From Legionellales bacterium (GTDB lineage Bacteria > Pseudomonadota > Gammaproteobacteria > JAHCLG01), in contig JAHCLG010000027.1 of assembly GCA_026125385.1 (NCBI GenBank), forward strand, positions 1-35,011: DNA of 35,011 bases, given 5' to 3'. Position 1 is the first letter of the stretch, and the number at the start of each line of letters is the position of its first letter. The position numbers and the translations under genes are program-made. The notes below the pieces were generated by a model. That model was given only the letters and a program-made list of their open reading frames with translations. It ran no database searches and was not told where the DNA came from. Below, piece by piece: positions 10,983-20,197 of the stretch.

Positions 10983-11444
10983 TTATTTTTTCAGATTTAA
11001 TAATTCATTTTCATTGGGCAATGTATTTGATTTTTTTACAATGTAAAAAGGGCAGTCATTAATATTATTAGAAAGACAATTTACCACACCATTGACCTCT
11101 TGACCCCATTTATTACCAATCGGTTTGTAAATAAAGGCTGCATTTTCCAGAGTGAGTGGAAAGGCGTACTGGGACGCGCCTGTATACGTGCACAGCACTT
11201 TTCCAATTTTTACTCCAATCCAATGCGCGCCGTTAAAATGCGCCACCTCTTGCACAAAGGATTGATAATAGCTTACCCAGCCACCGGGTGCAGACCAGCG
11301 TAAATTATCGACCTGCAAGCTTGCAATTGGCGGGCAGGTTGAAAAACCCGCTTTTTCACTTAATGTGGAGGCAGCGGGGGTTGTGGTTTGTGCATTGACT
11401 GCAAGTGCTATGAAGATCACTAAAAAAATTAGGTAACGTGGCAT
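10983..11444 (-). CDS. Secreted four-cysteine protein of unknown function
   Basis: 153 residues with a clear signal peptide (hydrophobic 4-16, probable cleavage after VNA at 16-18). The mature part has four cysteines (37, 85, 123, 131), which could form two disulfides in the periplasm, and a Trp/Gly-rich central region (GGWVSYYQSF, NGAHWIGVKIG). It resembles the small secreted DUF3757-like proteins of Legionella/Coxiella in general appearance, but I do not recognise the family with certainty. Divergent from the saccharopine dehydrogenase gene, 78 nt from tamA. Confidence 0.7.
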   Translation of the reverse strand: MPRYLIFLVIFIALAVNAQTTTPAASTLSEKAGFSTCPPIASLQVDNLRWSAPGGWVSYYQSFVQEVAHFNGAHWIGVKIGKVLCTYTGASQYAFPLTLENAAFIYKPIGNKWGQEVNGVVNCLSNNINDCPFYIVKKSNTLPNENELLNLKK

Positions 11445-11607
11445 GATGGTAATCGAGTTGATGTATTTAAATTTCTTAAGTATATACTGATTTACTCAAA
11501 AAAGGCGAGCGTACTTTTTTAGTCAAATTTTTGAATTTAGCCTAGAAACCTGCGAGAATCGGATTTTATTTTTCAGATGAAGATTCGTATAAACGGAGAG
11601 AAACTAT

Positions 11608-12702
11608 ATGCGTAAAATTTTAATTGCAGGAGCGGGTAAAATAGGGACTTTAATTGCTTGTTTACTCACGGAGACTAACGACTATGAAGTCGTATTAGCC
11701 GATTTACATTTTCAAGGCGCAGATATTTCTCGGTTAAAAGCGATTCGTCAACATCTTTCTACGGTCGAAATCGATGTGCGTGATCACGAAAAAATGACGG
11801 CACTCATTAAAAAACACCAGTTCACGGCAATTATTTCGTGTTTGCCTTATTTTTGTAATATCGATGTCGCCAAGCTCGCCTGCGAACAGGGACTTCATTA
11901 CTTCGATTTAACAGAAGACGTCAGCGTCACGCAAGCAGTAAAAGAATTATCTAAACATGCCACCACGGCCTTTGTACCACAATGTGGCTTAGCACCTGGA
12001 TTTATTTCGATTGTTGCGAATCATTTGATGTCGCATTTTCAGCAGGTGGATAGTGTAAAAATGCGCGTAGGTGCATTACCCATTAATGCCAGCAATGCCT
12101 TGCAATATTCTTTAACTTGGTCAACAGATGGATTAATCAACGAATATGGCAATCCCTGTCATGCGATTGAGCAGGGTGAAAATGTCACTCTACCACCACT
12201 TGGCAGCTTGGAAGCCATCATTTTAGACGGTGTAGAATATGAAGCATTCAATACATCGGGTGGATTGGGATCACTCGCAGAATTGCATGCAGGAAAGGTG
12301 CGATCTATGAATTATAAAACTATTCGTTATCCGGGACATTGTAAAAAAATGCGGTTATTGATGAATGATTTGCGCTTGAACGACGATCGCGATACCTTAA
12401 AACGCATTTTAGAAAATGCCGTTCCTAAAACGTATCAAGATGTGGTTATCGTATATTCTTCAGTGACGGGAAAACAACACGGACATTTAATCGAAGAAAA
12501 TTATGTTAACAAAGTGTATCCTGTGACGCTTGCCGGGTTAACGTGGTCTGCCATTCAAATTACGACAGCCGCTGGTATCACTGCTGTGGTGGATATGGTA
12601 TTAAATCAACCGCAACAGTATCGCGGTTTAGTGTATCAAGAACAATTTAATCTGGATGAATTTTTAGCGAATCGTTTTGGCGCGTATTACGCAATTAACT
12701 AG
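11608..12702 (+). CDS. Saccharopine dehydrogenase-like oxidoreductase
   Basis: 364 residues. The N-terminal Rossmann fold has GAGKIG at 8-13 (GxGxxG) followed by a strand ending in the acidic VLADLH. The middle and C-terminal part fit the saccharopine dehydrogenase C-terminal domain ([13 protein letters not shown] around 131-143, and [13 protein letters not shown]). The family splits saccharopine into glutamate and 2-aminoadipate-6-semialdehyde. The next gene encodes an aldehyde dehydrogenase that would oxidise that semialdehyde, which supports a lysine-degradation role. No lysine-ketoglutarate reductase gene is in the window. A GGAGAG ribosome-binding site precedes the ATG. The adjacent start (12714) is only 11 nt after the stop, so the two genes form an operon. 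Confidence 0.88.
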   Translation: MRKILIAGAGKIGTLIACLLTETNDYEVVLADLHFQGADISRLKAIRQHLSTVEIDVRDHEKMTALIKKHQFTAIISCLPYFCNIDVAKLACEQGLHYFDLTEDVSVTQAVKELSKHATTAFVPQCGLAPGFISIVANHLMSHFQQVDSVKMRVGALPINASNALQYSLTWSTDGLINEYGNPCHAIEQGENVTLPPLGSLEAIILDGVEYEAFNTSGGLGSLAELHAGKVRSMNYKTIRYPGHCKKMRLLMNDLRLNDDRDTLKRILENAVPKTYQDVVIVYSSVTGKQHGHLIEENYVNKVYPVTLAGLTWSAIQITTAAGITAVVDMVLNQPQQYRGLVYQEQFNLDEFLANRFGAYYAIN

Positions 12703-12713
12703 AGGTGAACATC

Positions 12714-14234
12714 ATGGAATTTTTAAAAAAACTTGGTATAAACCCCCAAAATTCTGGCGCCTGCTGGGGAAGTGCGCAGTGGAGTGACACACAAAATGCG
12801 GGAGATATTATTTCTGTTTCTCCCACGAATGCAAAAGAAATTGCCAAAGTATTTGCCTGTTCCTCACAAGATTATGAACGTGTTATCACTCAAGCGCAAA
12901 AAGCATTTTTAAGCTGGCGCAAAGTGCCTGCACCCAAACGTGGAGAATTTATTCGTTTAATGGGCAATGCGCTGCGTGAACATAAAGATGCGTTGGGTAG
13001 TTTGGTGGCTTACGAAATGGGAAAATCCAAACAAGAGGGCGATGGTGAAGTTCAAGAAATGATTGATATCGCCGATTTTGCCGTCGGCCAATCGCGGATG
13101 CTTTATGGAAAAACCATGCATTCAGAACGCGCTGATCATCGCATGTATGAGCAATGGCAACCACTCGGAATTGTTGGCATTATTTCCGCCTTTAATTTTC
13201 CGGTAGCGGTGTGGGCGTGGAATGCATTTCTTGCTGCAATTTGCGGCAATGTGAGTGTATGGAAGCCTTCTCCCAAAACCCCTTTATGTGCGATTGCCGT
13301 GCAACATATTTGTAATAGCGTGATGCAACAATCTGGTTATGAGGGTATTTTTCATTTATTTATACCTCACAATAACGATTTAAGTCAGCGCTTTGTGGAA
13401 GATGAACGTGTCGCATTAATTTCGTTTACTGGTTCAACCACCGTGGGACGCCAGGTGGGCGCCACTGTGGCGAAACGTTTTGGTAAAAGTATTCTAGAGT
13501 TAGGAGGTAATAACGCGATTATTATCGATGAAACCGCCGATTTATCCTTAGCAATTCCCGCCGTGGTGTTTGGCGCAGTGGGAACGGCGGGGCAACGTTG
13601 TACGACCACACGACGCTTGATAATTCATAATTCCATTTATGACACGGTGGTTAAACGCTTAGTCAATGCGTATCAGCAAATTACCATTGGTGATCCGCTG
13701 GATGCCAAAAATTTAATGGGACCACTTATCGATAAGCAAGCCGTCGAAGTTTATCTCAACACCCTCAACGCGGCTCAACAACAGGGCGGTGAAATTTTAA
13801 CGGGTGGTAAGGTGTTGGATAAACCCGGTTTTTATGTCGAACCCGCCATAGTTGCTGCCAAAAATGAGTGGGACATGGTTCAACACGAAAATTTCGTGCC
13901 CATTCTTTATGTGATGTCGTATCAAACGCTTGATGAAGCCATTGCATTGCAAAACAATGTGAAACAAGGATTATCTTCCGCTTTATTTACCACTAATGTG
14001 AAACACGCGGAATATTTTCTTTCCGCACGTGGCAGCGATTGCGGAATTGCGAATATTAATATTGGCACGTCGGGTGCTGAAATTGGCGGAGCATTTGGTG
14101 GTGAAAAAGAAACAGGTGGCGGGCGTGAATCGGGATCGGATGCTTGGCAAGCATATATGCGTCGCCAAACGAATACGATTAACTGGAGTAATGATTTGCC
14201 TTTGGCACAAGGTATCGAATTTAAAATTAATTGA
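12714..14234 (+). CDS. Aldehyde dehydrogenase, alpha-aminoadipic semialdehyde dehydrogenase (ALDH7) type
   Basis: 506-residue NAD(P)-dependent aldehyde dehydrogenase. Visible catalytic set: Asn161 in FNFP, Lys184 in WKPS, GSTTVG at 240-245, general base Glu262 in LELGG, and nucleophile Cys296 in GQRCTTTRR. The overall pattern ([33 protein letters not shown]) is that of the antiquitin/AmaB group, which oxidises 2-aminoadipate-6-semialdehyde to 2-aminoadipate in lysine catabolism. The ATG at 12714 was chosen over GTG 12705 because the AGAGGTG ribosome-binding site would otherwise sit inside the start. Paired with the upstream saccharopine dehydrogenase. Confidence 0.92.
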   Translation: MEFLKKLGINPQNSGACWGSAQWSDTQNAGDIISVSPTNAKEIAKVFACSSQDYERVITQAQKAFLSWRKVPAPKRGEFIRLMGNALREHKDALGSLVAYEMGKSKQEGDGEVQEMIDIADFAVGQSRMLYGKTMHSERADHRMYEQWQPLGIVGIISAFNFPVAVWAWNAFLAAICGNVSVWKPSPKTPLCAIAVQHICNSVMQQSGYEGIFHLFIPHNNDLSQRFVEDERVALISFTGSTTVGRQVGATVAKRFGKSILELGGNNAIIIDETADLSLAIPAVVFGAVGTAGQRCTTTRRLIIHNSIYDTVVKRLVNAYQQITIGDPLDAKNLMGPLIDKQAVEVYLNTLNAAQQQGGEILTGGKVLDKPGFYVEPAIVAAKNEWDMVQHENFVPILYVMSYQTLDEAIALQNNVKQGLSSALFTTNVKHAEYFLSARGSDCGIANINIGTSGAEIGGAFGGEKETGGGRESGSDAWQAYMRRQTNTINWSNDLPLAQGIEFKIN

Positions 14235-14260
14235 GCGCATAACTTAAAGGTGCAAAGTGT

Positions 14261-14291
14261 AGCCCGTATGTAGCATAACGGAATACGGGCT
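14261..14291. repeat. Short hairpin repeat (AGCCCGTAT / ATACGGGCT)
   Basis: A 9-bp perfect inverted repeat with a 13-nt loop, 27 bp after the ALDH stop, within TGTAGCCCGTATGTAGCATAA. It shares the layout TGTAGCC-N-GTAGC-N-CGGA with the larger hairpin at 34409-34538, so both probably belong to one family of palindromic intergenic repeats. It could also act as a weak terminator, although no T-run follows. Confidence 0.6.
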
Positions 14292-14436
14292 CTTAATGTG
14301 ACTGGTTTACTTATTTTTCCCATTTCAACGGTAAGCGCTATACCTGCGTAAGCATAGAAATATCGCATTTTAATGTGAATTGAGTATAATACGTCCTTTA
14401 AATCGCACCATAAATTTTACAGGTGGAGTAATACGA

Positions 14437-15210
14437 ATGAAGGCGTGGTTACGCTTGGTATTGTGTTTGATTGAATTCGTCGTTGGTATTGGTATTTCAA
14501 ATCCACTTTACGCGAATATAAACATCAGCCCGACTGCAAATCAATTGGCAGTGAATGCGATTGCAACGAATAAATCAATATTACGTTCTCATCAACCGAG
14601 TGCTATTGATGAAACTAGCGCTAACTCCACTAGCGAAAATTCTGCCACACCCGGCGGCGATACGAGCTCAGATCCTAATCCCGAAAATTCAGCAACCGAT
14701 CCTACTAATAACCTAAATTTAAATCCTGAAAATGCGACGACAAATAGTGATGCTAATTCAGATCCTAGTTCTGAAAATGCAACAACTAATACTAATGATA
14801 ATAATGTGAATAACCCTAGCTCAAGTTCAATCATCAATAATCCAACAAATCCTAATTCCCCTACGACTCACTCAACGCCGCCTACTCAAAACCAGCAATC
14901 TTCTTCCGATCAAAAAATGCAGCATGGCGTACCCAAAGAATCGACCTTAGCCAAAGAATCGGCCTTGGAAGATTTAAGTAAACAAGCCAAAAGTGCCAGC
15001 AATAACGATGGTGGAAATGTTTCCTATGATAATATCAACATGGATACCTTAAAATCCGTTGCACCGCAATGTTTGGGAAAAAAAGATGGCGCGCTCGCGA
15101 ATTGCATCGATAATGCCTTGAAACAAATTGGTGTAGAGACCAAACCCAGCAAAAATAAACCTTCAGTATTACCGCCTAGTAAAAAATCTACGTCTGAGGG
15201 GCAGCAGTGA
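14437..15210 (+). CDS. Secreted low-complexity Asn/Ser/Thr/Pro-rich protein, unknown function
   Basis: 257 residues from ATG 14437, chosen over an upstream in-frame start because AGGTGGAG lies 8 nt before it and it yields a signal peptide (hydrophobic 5-21, cleavage near YA at 25). Residues about 60-150 are a disordered linker built on imperfect repeats of the type NPENATT/DPSSENATT/PENSATDP. The C-terminal ~60 residues are more ordered, with two cysteines in PQCLGKKDGALANCIDNAL, and end in a Lys/Ser/Pro-rich tail. A TATAAT box is present at 14395-14400. No family recognised. A surface-exposed or periplasmic spacer protein is possible. Confidence 0.7.
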   Translation: MKAWLRLVLCLIEFVVGIGISNPLYANINISPTANQLAVNAIATNKSILRSHQPSAIDETSANSTSENSATPGGDTSSDPNPENSATDPTNNLNLNPENATTNSDANSDPSSENATTNTNDNNVNNPSSSSIINNPTNPNSPTTHSTPPTQNQQSSSDQKMQHGVPKESTLAKESALEDLSKQAKSASNNDGGNVSYDNINMDTLKSVAPQCLGKKDGALANCIDNALKQIGVETKPSKNKPSVLPPSKKSTSEGQQ

Positions 15211-15257
15211 GGGTCTACGCTTAAAATTTGAATCTATTGACTGGTTTTACCTACTCA

Positions 15258-15282
15258 AAAATGTAAAAATTATTTACATTTT
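15258..15282. promoter_or_regulatory. Inverted repeat upstream of the toxin-antitoxin promoter
   Basis: AAAATGTAAA (15258-15267) and TTTACATTTT (15273-15282) are perfect inverted arms with a 5-nt spacer, ending 3 nt before the -35 box of the antitoxin-toxin operon. Candidate operator for the antitoxin's HTH domain. Confidence 0.5.
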
Positions 15283-15284
15283 AT

Positions 15285-15321
15285 TTGACAAATTATCCAA
15301 CATTTTCTATAGTCGCTATAG
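15285..15321 (+). promoter_or_regulatory. Near-consensus promoter with overlapping operator for the toxin-antitoxin operon
   Basis: TTGACA (15285-15290), 17-nt spacer, TATAGT (15308-15313): close to ideal sigma-70. The -10 lies inside a symmetric element CTATAG-TCG-CTATAG (15307-15321), so a protein bound there would block RNA polymerase. This fits autoregulation by the XRE-type antitoxin encoded 26 bp further on. Confidence 0.75.
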
Positions 15322-15346
15322 GCCAACTATTTTTCGATGCGTTAAA

Positions 15347-16135
15347 ATGATTTCATTATTTATTCAAAAACTTCGCAAAAAACAGCACTTAACTCAGGAA
15401 TATCTTGCAGATAAACTAGGTATTTCGCGACCCACCTATATTCAAATAGAGCGGGGAGAACGGGAATTAACAATTGCAGAAGCGAAAAAATTAGCCAATA
15501 TCTTTAATTTGAGCTTAGAGAATTTTTTACAAGAGCAAGAGTTGGATCTTGTAATTGAAGTTAATAATACTAAGAATTCTAAATTGAGCATGAAAAATGA
15601 AATTAGGATCAGCATTCCTCAAGTCAATCTCGATAAGTTTAAACAGGTTTTCTTATATTTGCTAAAAAAAATAGGGGGCAAACCTAATATTGGTATGACC
15701 GCCTTATATAAAATATTATATTTTATTGATTTTGATTATTATGAAAAATATGAAGAACAACTCATGGGGCTAGAATTTACGAGAAATCATTATGGGCCTA
15801 CCCCAAGAATTTTTGAGCATGTTATTAAAGAAATGATTAAGAATAATCAAATCGAGCAAATAAAAAGTAAATATTATCAACATGAGCAAACTAAATATCT
15901 CATTAACCCTGTGGTTGAGCCAGATCTCAGCGTGCTAAATGGCCAAGAAAAAGAACATATTGATTGGGAAATTCAACGGCTTTCTGATCTTAATGCTAAA
16001 GCTTTATCCGATCTTTCTCATCGAGATGTGCCCTGGATAAGTGCAAAGGTCAATGAAGTGCTGGATTACGAAGCTGTCTTTTATCGCACTTCAGATACAT
16101 CAATACGGAATTATTTGCATGGTGAAAACAATTGA
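15347..16135 (+). CDS. XRE-HTH / Panacea (DUF4065) domain antitoxin
   Basis: 262 residues. Residues 5-60 form a Cro/cI-type helix-turn-helix (LTQEYLADKLGISRPTYIQI, then ERGERELTIAEAKKLANIF). Residues about 95-250 fit the Panacea (DUF4065/SocA-like) domain: IGMTALYKILYFIDFDYYEK followed by LEFTRNHYGPTPR. Panacea domains neutralise many unrelated toxins by direct binding, and HTH-Panacea fusions usually also repress their own promoter. The 3' end overlaps the downstream toxin gene by 17 nt, the usual tight coupling. The strong promoter and palindromes upstream agree with this role. DNA-binding and antitoxin activity are inferred from domain content and context. Confidence 0.85.
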   Translation: MISLFIQKLRKKQHLTQEYLADKLGISRPTYIQIERGERELTIAEAKKLANIFNLSLENFLQEQELDLVIEVNNTKNSKLSMKNEIRISIPQVNLDKFKQVFLYLLKKIGGKPNIGMTALYKILYFIDFDYYEKYEEQLMGLEFTRNHYGPTPRIFEHVIKEMIKNNQIEQIKSKYYQHEQTKYLINPVVEPDLSVLNGQEKEHIDWEIQRLSDLNAKALSDLSHRDVPWISAKVNEVLDYEAVFYRTSDTSIRNYLHGENN

Positions 16136-16499
16136 ATATGAAGTATCTACCTCCTTTCTCAAAGACCTTAAGCAACTTAAAAAACGATTTAAAACACTCG
16201 ATGACGATATTGCAGTTGCTAAAAAAAATGCTATTGAGTTATTGCATATCAAGAAAATTGATAATAATAGTATTGAATTAATTCCAGGCTTGAATTCTGA
16301 GGTTATCAAAATTTACAAAATAAGAAAATTTGCCTGTAAAGCGCTTAAAGGTCGCGGCTCACAGAGTGGAATACGAATAATTTATGCGTATGACTCTAGA
16401 CGTCAGGTGGTGAGTTTGCTCGAAATCTATCACAAATCTGATCAAGTTTCTGAATCGAAAGCTAGAATTACGCAATTTTTAAAAAACATCACTAAGTAA
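16119..16499 (+). CDS. RelE/ParE-superfamily toxin
   Basis: 126 residues from ATG 16119 (GTG 16122 is also possible). An open frame extending 5' to 16041 lies wholly within the antitoxin gene and is not part of the family. The N-terminus (VKTIEYEVSTSFLKDLKQLKKRF) has the beta-alpha-alpha start of RelE-like toxins, shown here as TIEYEVSTSFLKDLKQLKK. The C-terminal half, KALKGRGSQSGIRIIYAYD followed by SLLEIYHKSDQ, matches the RelE core strands. The likely activity is ribosome-dependent mRNA cleavage or another RNA-targeting step. The catalytic residues of this fold are poorly conserved and cannot be assigned. Expressed from the antitoxin promoter by overlap. Confidence 0.8.
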   Translation: MVKTIEYEVSTSFLKDLKQLKKRFKTLDDDIAVAKKNAIELLHIKKIDNNSIELIPGLNSEVIKIYKIRKFACKALKGRGSQSGIRIIYAYDSRRQVVSLLEIYHKSDQVSESKARITQFLKNITK

Positions 16500-16569
16500 T
16501 AAATGAATGATAAGTTTTCTTGCAACCCATAGAACTTAACCGGTAAAATCCTTTTATCGAGAAATAAGA

Positions 16570-16642
16570 GCCTGTTCAAAATCTCCAAGCTTGAGTCAGA
16601 AAATCGGCAGTTTATGACCAAGATTGGAGATTTTGAACAGGC
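16570..16642. repeat. 19-bp perfect inverted repeat, MITE-like (GCCTGTTCAAAATCTCCAA)
   Basis: Left arm 16570-16588 and right arm 16624-16642 are exact reverse complements around a 35-nt centre. No protein is encoded. The terminal GCCTGTTCAA recurs at 30969-30979 in the ruvC-ruvA spacer, so this may be a small non-autonomous transposable repeat. It separates the toxin-antitoxin pair from ribE. Confidence 0.65.
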
Positions 16643-16657
16643 GCTAAGGGCTTAAGC

Positions 16658-17269
16658 ATGTATACAGGTATTATTGACCACGTCGGAAAAGTGTTGTCGC
16701 GTCACGTGCACAGCGCGGGAATAGAAATTCTAGTAGCATCCCAATTTAACGATTTGGTACTGGGCGAAAGTATTGCAGTAAATGGCGTATGCGTCACCGT
16801 CAACGATTTTCAACACGCGATTTTCAGCGCGCAATTATCGCCGGAAACCTTAAACGTGACGAATTTAAACATGTTAGCAGAAGGCAGCTTGGTTAATTTA
16901 GAACGTTCTTTAGCCGTGGGCGATCGTTTAGGGGGACATATTGTGCAAGGTCATGTCGATCAAACCGCAATCGTTACGGCTATCCATCAGCAGGCAGATT
17001 TTCGCGAAATGGTATTCAGCGGTATTCTCGCCGAATCACAAGCGCTATTATTAAAAAAAGGGAGCATCTCGGTGAATGGGGTGAGTCTCACCATCAATGA
17101 AGTCAATCAAGATTCCTTCACCTGTATGTTAATTCCTCACACCCTAGCACACACCAATTTAAATCATCTAACGATTAACGATACTGTAAATATTGAATTT
17201 GATTGGTTAGTCAAAATTATGTTACAACAATTTGCACAGCGCCAACAACTTTTGGAGTCCGTCGCATGA
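16658..17269 (+). CDS. ribE: Riboflavin synthase alpha subunit
   Basis: Dismutates two 6,7-dimethyl-8-ribityllumazines to riboflavin and the pyrimidinedione. 203 residues with the expected internal duplication of two lumazine-binding barrels. The start [12 protein letters not shown] and mid-protein [10 protein letters not shown] are hallmarks, and [10 protein letters not shown] in the second half mirrors [10 protein letters not shown] in the first. Family length is about 200-215. The stop overlaps the ribBA start (ATGA). No FMN riboswitch is apparent upstream, where only a hairpin repeat lies. First gene of ribE-ribBA-ribH. Confidence 0.95.
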   Translation: MYTGIIDHVGKVLSRHVHSAGIEILVASQFNDLVLGESIAVNGVCVTVNDFQHAIFSAQLSPETLNVTNLNMLAEGSLVNLERSLAVGDRLGGHIVQGHVDQTAIVTAIHQQADFREMVFSGILAESQALLLKKGSISVNGVSLTINEVNQDSFTCMLIPHTLAHTNLNHLTINDTVNIEFDWLVKIMLQQFAQRQQLLESVA

Positions 17270-18477
17270 GTCATTTCTCCACAATAGAAGATGCCATTGA
17301 CGATCTCAAGCAAGGCAAAATGATTATTTTAATTGACGATGAAGATCGCGAAAACGAAGGCGATTTAGTATTACCCGCCGAATTTGCAACACCAGAAGCC
17401 ATTAATTTTATGATAACCCACGCGCGAGGTTTAGTGTGTTTATCCGTGCCTGGTAGTACGCTCGATCGCTTAGAAATTCCCCTGATGGTCGCTCAAAATA
17501 AATCGCGTTGGCAAACCGCATTTACGTTATCGGTTGAAGCGGCCAGTGGCATTACCACAGGAATTTCAGCCTATGATCGCGCACGTACGATTGCGGTGAT
17601 GATGGATGAACAGTCAACGCCCAGCGATATTGTTAAACCAGGTCATATTTTTCCACTTCGTGCTCGCGAAGGTGGTGTCTTAGTTCGTGCCGGTCACAGT
17701 GAAGGCGGGGTTGATTTAATGAAAATTGCCAAACTCAAACCTGGCGCAGTCATTTGTGAAATATTAAACGAAAATGGCACCATGGCTCGTGTTCCCGATT
17801 TAGAACAATTTGCCCTAAAGCATCACTTAAAAATTATTACCATCAACGATCTGATTGCTTATCGTCAACGTACCGAATGTTTAGTGGAAAAAATCGCAGA
17901 ATCGCGTTTGCCGTTAGAAGAATTAGGGGATTTTAAAGTCGTCGTTTTTTCTAATCATATCGATCAACTCCAGCATATTGCCTTAATCAAAGGCGAATTA
18001 ACCACAGAAACTCCACCCTTAGTGCGCGTGCATTCTGAATGTTTAACCGGCGATGTCTTTGCTTCGGCACGTTGTGATTGTGGTTGGCAATTGCGCGCCT
18101 CGTTGCACAAAATTGCCGAAGAAGGCGGGGTATTACTCTATATGCGCCAAGAAGGTCGCGGAATTGGCTTTGCTAATAAAATTCGTGCGTATGCGCTGCA
18201 AGATGAAGGCCTCGATACCGTGGAAGCCAATCATCATTTAGGCTTGCCAGCCGATTCGCGAGATTATGGTATTGGCTCACAAATCTTGCGTTTTTTAGGC
18301 ATTCAAAAAATGCGCTTACTCACCAATAATCCGCGCAAAATTTATGGTATTGGCGGTTTTGGTATTGAAATCACCGATCGTGTGCCAATTGAAAGTTTAC
18401 CCAATCAAGACAACGTTCATTATTTAAAAACCAAACGCGATAAACTAGGACATTTATTAACAAATCTAGGAGATTAA
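17266..18477 (+). CDS. ribBA: Bifunctional 3,4-dihydroxy-2-butanone-4-phosphate synthase / GTP cyclohydrolase II
   Basis: 403 residues from the ATG that overlaps the ribE stop (ATGA). The N-terminal half is DHBP synthase, with [12 protein letters not shown] at about 21-32 and later [14 protein letters not shown] and [11 protein letters not shown]. The C-terminal half is GTP cyclohydrolase II. Its zinc ligands are in [15 protein letters not shown] (C-x10-C-x-C), followed by [20 protein letters not shown] and [19 protein letters not shown]. Both active sites look intact, so the protein should supply both riboflavin precursors. The in-frame extension upstream of 17266 is inside ribE. Confidence 0.96.
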   Translation: MSHFSTIEDAIDDLKQGKMIILIDDEDRENEGDLVLPAEFATPEAINFMITHARGLVCLSVPGSTLDRLEIPLMVAQNKSRWQTAFTLSVEAASGITTGISAYDRARTIAVMMDEQSTPSDIVKPGHIFPLRAREGGVLVRAGHSEGGVDLMKIAKLKPGAVICEILNENGTMARVPDLEQFALKHHLKIITINDLIAYRQRTECLVEKIAESRLPLEELGDFKVVVFSNHIDQLQHIALIKGELTTETPPLVRVHSECLTGDVFASARCDCGWQLRASLHKIAEEGGVLLYMRQEGRGIGFANKIRAYALQDEGLDTVEANHHLGLPADSRDYGIGSQILRFLGIQKMRLLTNNPRKIYGIGGFGIEITDRVPIESLPNQDNVHYLKTKRDKLGHLLTNLGD

Positions 18478-18484
18478 TTTAAAC

Positions 18485-18949
18485 ATGCGGATCATCGATG
18501 AAAAAAATGTATTTCCCACTTTTGATATTGCGATAGTGGTTTCGCGTTTTAATTTTGAAGTCACTCAAAAATTATACGATGGCGCACTTGCGCGTTTACA
18601 AGAATTAAATTTTAATCCCGATCAAATCACCATTGCCTGGGTACCAGGCGCTGTCGAAATTCCTTTGTGTGCCAAAGTACTCGCCACGCAAAAACATTTA
18701 AAAGCGATTGTGACATTAGGTGCCATCATTCGTGGTGAAACCGATCATTATCATTACGTCTGTCAGCAAGTCTCAGAGGGCATTCAACAAGTCGCCCTGC
18801 ACGCGCATATTCCGATTATTTTTGGCGTGTTAACCACAGAAAATGAGCAACAAGCGTTCGATCGCTGTGGTGGCGTACATGGACATAAAGGTCGTGAAGC
18901 GATTGATGCAGCCTGTGAAATGGTCGCCGTCTTAAAACATTTACTCTAA
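18485..18949 (+). CDS. ribH: 6,7-dimethyl-8-ribityllumazine synthase
   Basis: Condenses the pyrimidinedione with dihydroxybutanone phosphate; forms pentamers or icosahedral shells. 154 residues, normal length. Motifs: [11 protein letters not shown] (about 20-30), [23 protein letters not shown], and [15 protein letters not shown], with the catalytic His in the ETDHYHY stretch. It follows ribBA by 7 nt with GGAGA upstream and completes the riboflavin pathway steps encoded here. In many gammaproteobacteria nusB comes next, but here it is replaced by a PerM-type transporter gene 16 nt downstream. Confidence 0.95.
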   Translation: MRIIDEKNVFPTFDIAIVVSRFNFEVTQKLYDGALARLQELNFNPDQITIAWVPGAVEIPLCAKVLATQKHLKAIVTLGAIIRGETDHYHYVCQQVSEGIQQVALHAHIPIIFGVLTTENEQQAFDRCGGVHGHKGREAIDAACEMVAVLKHLL

Positions 18950-18965
18950 TTCGGAAACGTACTTT

Positions 18966-20024
18966 ATGATCCAGGAATTTAAAGAATGGTATAACCGATT
19001 TTTTGCAGAAGCCGATGCAGTGATGTTATGTTTTTCACTCATCATTATTTTGCTGGTTATTACCCTAATGGGTCGTATGTTGGCGCCCGCCTTAGTCAGT
19101 TTAGTATTAGCCTATTTACTACAAGCTTTAATTACTCCCCTTGAAAAAATAAAAGTGCCGCACTGGCTGGCGGTATTACTTGTATTTATTTTATTTTTAG
19201 GCCTGGTATTAATGATATTTTTAGGACTACTACCAACCCTTTGGCAACAAAGCACCAATTTAATTAATGAAATTCCTTTTATGATAACGCGTTTTCAGCA
19301 AACCCTAATGCATTTACCGGAAAAATATCCAGATTATGTCACGGTGACCCAAGTGCAAAATATAATAAACGAATCAAAAATACAAATGGCACGTTTTGGA
19401 CAATGGCTACTGTCATTTTCGATTTCCTCAATCCCCAACATCATCGAGCTGGTGGTTTATTTGGTATTAGTGCCATTATTAATTTATTTTTTCCTCATGG
19501 ATAAATTAAAATTAATTACTTGGTTTAACCAATATCTACCGAAAAAACGCCGTTTAATTTTGCAAGTGTGGCAAGAAGTCAATTTGCAAATCGGTAACTA
19601 TGTGCGCGGTAAAATTATTGAATTAATTATCGTTGGTATTACGGCCTATCTGGCATTTGCCTTCATGAATTTATCGTATGCGATGTTGTTAGCCGCATTA
19701 GTCGGTGCTTCTGTTATTATTCCTTATATTGGCGCAATTGTGGTGACCGTGCCGGTTGTGGTAATTGCCTTAATCCAATGGGGATTAAGCGCGCACTTTT
19801 TTTATTTATTATTGATATACACAATCATCATGACAGTAGATGCCAATATATTAGTCCCGGTATTATTTTCCGAAATCATGGATTTACACCCCGTTGCGAT
19901 CATCATCGCGATTTTAATTTTCGGTGGCATCTGGGGATTCTGGGGCGTATTTTTTGCTATTCCCTTAGCAACCGTGGTAAAAGCGGTATTAACCGCATGG
20001 CCGCGGGGTGGAGTTGCGGAATAA
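18966..20024 (+). CDS. AI-2E transporter family (PerM-like) membrane protein
   Basis: 352 residues with about eight membrane segments: a pair near 18-65, another at 68-90, a long middle soluble or amphipathic region (about 95-150), and a cluster at 150-345. The C-terminal segment GGIWGFWGVFFAIPLATVVKA is a strong signature of this family. Members include PerM-like putative permeases and the TqsA AI-2 exporter. The substrate here is unknown. It begins 16 nt after ribH, so probably co-transcribed. The 170 nt that follow hold no gene. Confidence 0.88.
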   Translation: MIQEFKEWYNRFFAEADAVMLCFSLIIILLVITLMGRMLAPALVSLVLAYLLQALITPLEKIKVPHWLAVLLVFILFLGLVLMIFLGLLPTLWQQSTNLINEIPFMITRFQQTLMHLPEKYPDYVTVTQVQNIINESKIQMARFGQWLLSFSISSIPNIIELVVYLVLVPLLIYFFLMDKLKLITWFNQYLPKKRRLILQVWQEVNLQIGNYVRGKIIELIIVGITAYLAFAFMNLSYAMLLAALVGASVIIPYIGAIVVTVPVVVIALIQWGLSAHFFYLLLIYTIIMTVDANILVPVLFSEIMDLHPVAIIIAILIFGGIWGFWGVFFAIPLATVVKAVLTAWPRGGVAE

Positions 20025-20197
20025 GGATGTTTTTATTGGATAACATGATTGATGGTTCGTCATATTGATCTTACCCCAAATTAATAGACACAGGGATTTA
20101 CATCAAATGAGGACAAGGAAAAATATGAAAATGAAAAATTTATTCAATGGATAACCAACTATACCCAGTAAAATTAATCTTAAGAGTAAAGCAGAGA

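Noticed and set aside
13385-14368. Several open frames on the minus strand within the aldehyde dehydrogenase gene
   Set aside because: All overlap a complete gene with its catalytic residues intact and show no ribosome-binding sites or family motifs.
16041-16118. Upstream extension of the toxin reading frame
   Set aside because: It lies inside the antitoxin gene, lacks similarity to RelE-type N-termini, and ATG 16119 gives a normal-length toxin.
20025-20197. Tiny open frame MKMKNLFNG after a purine-rich site downstream of the PerM-like gene
   Set aside because: Nine codons, no conserved context. Nothing supports a gene.
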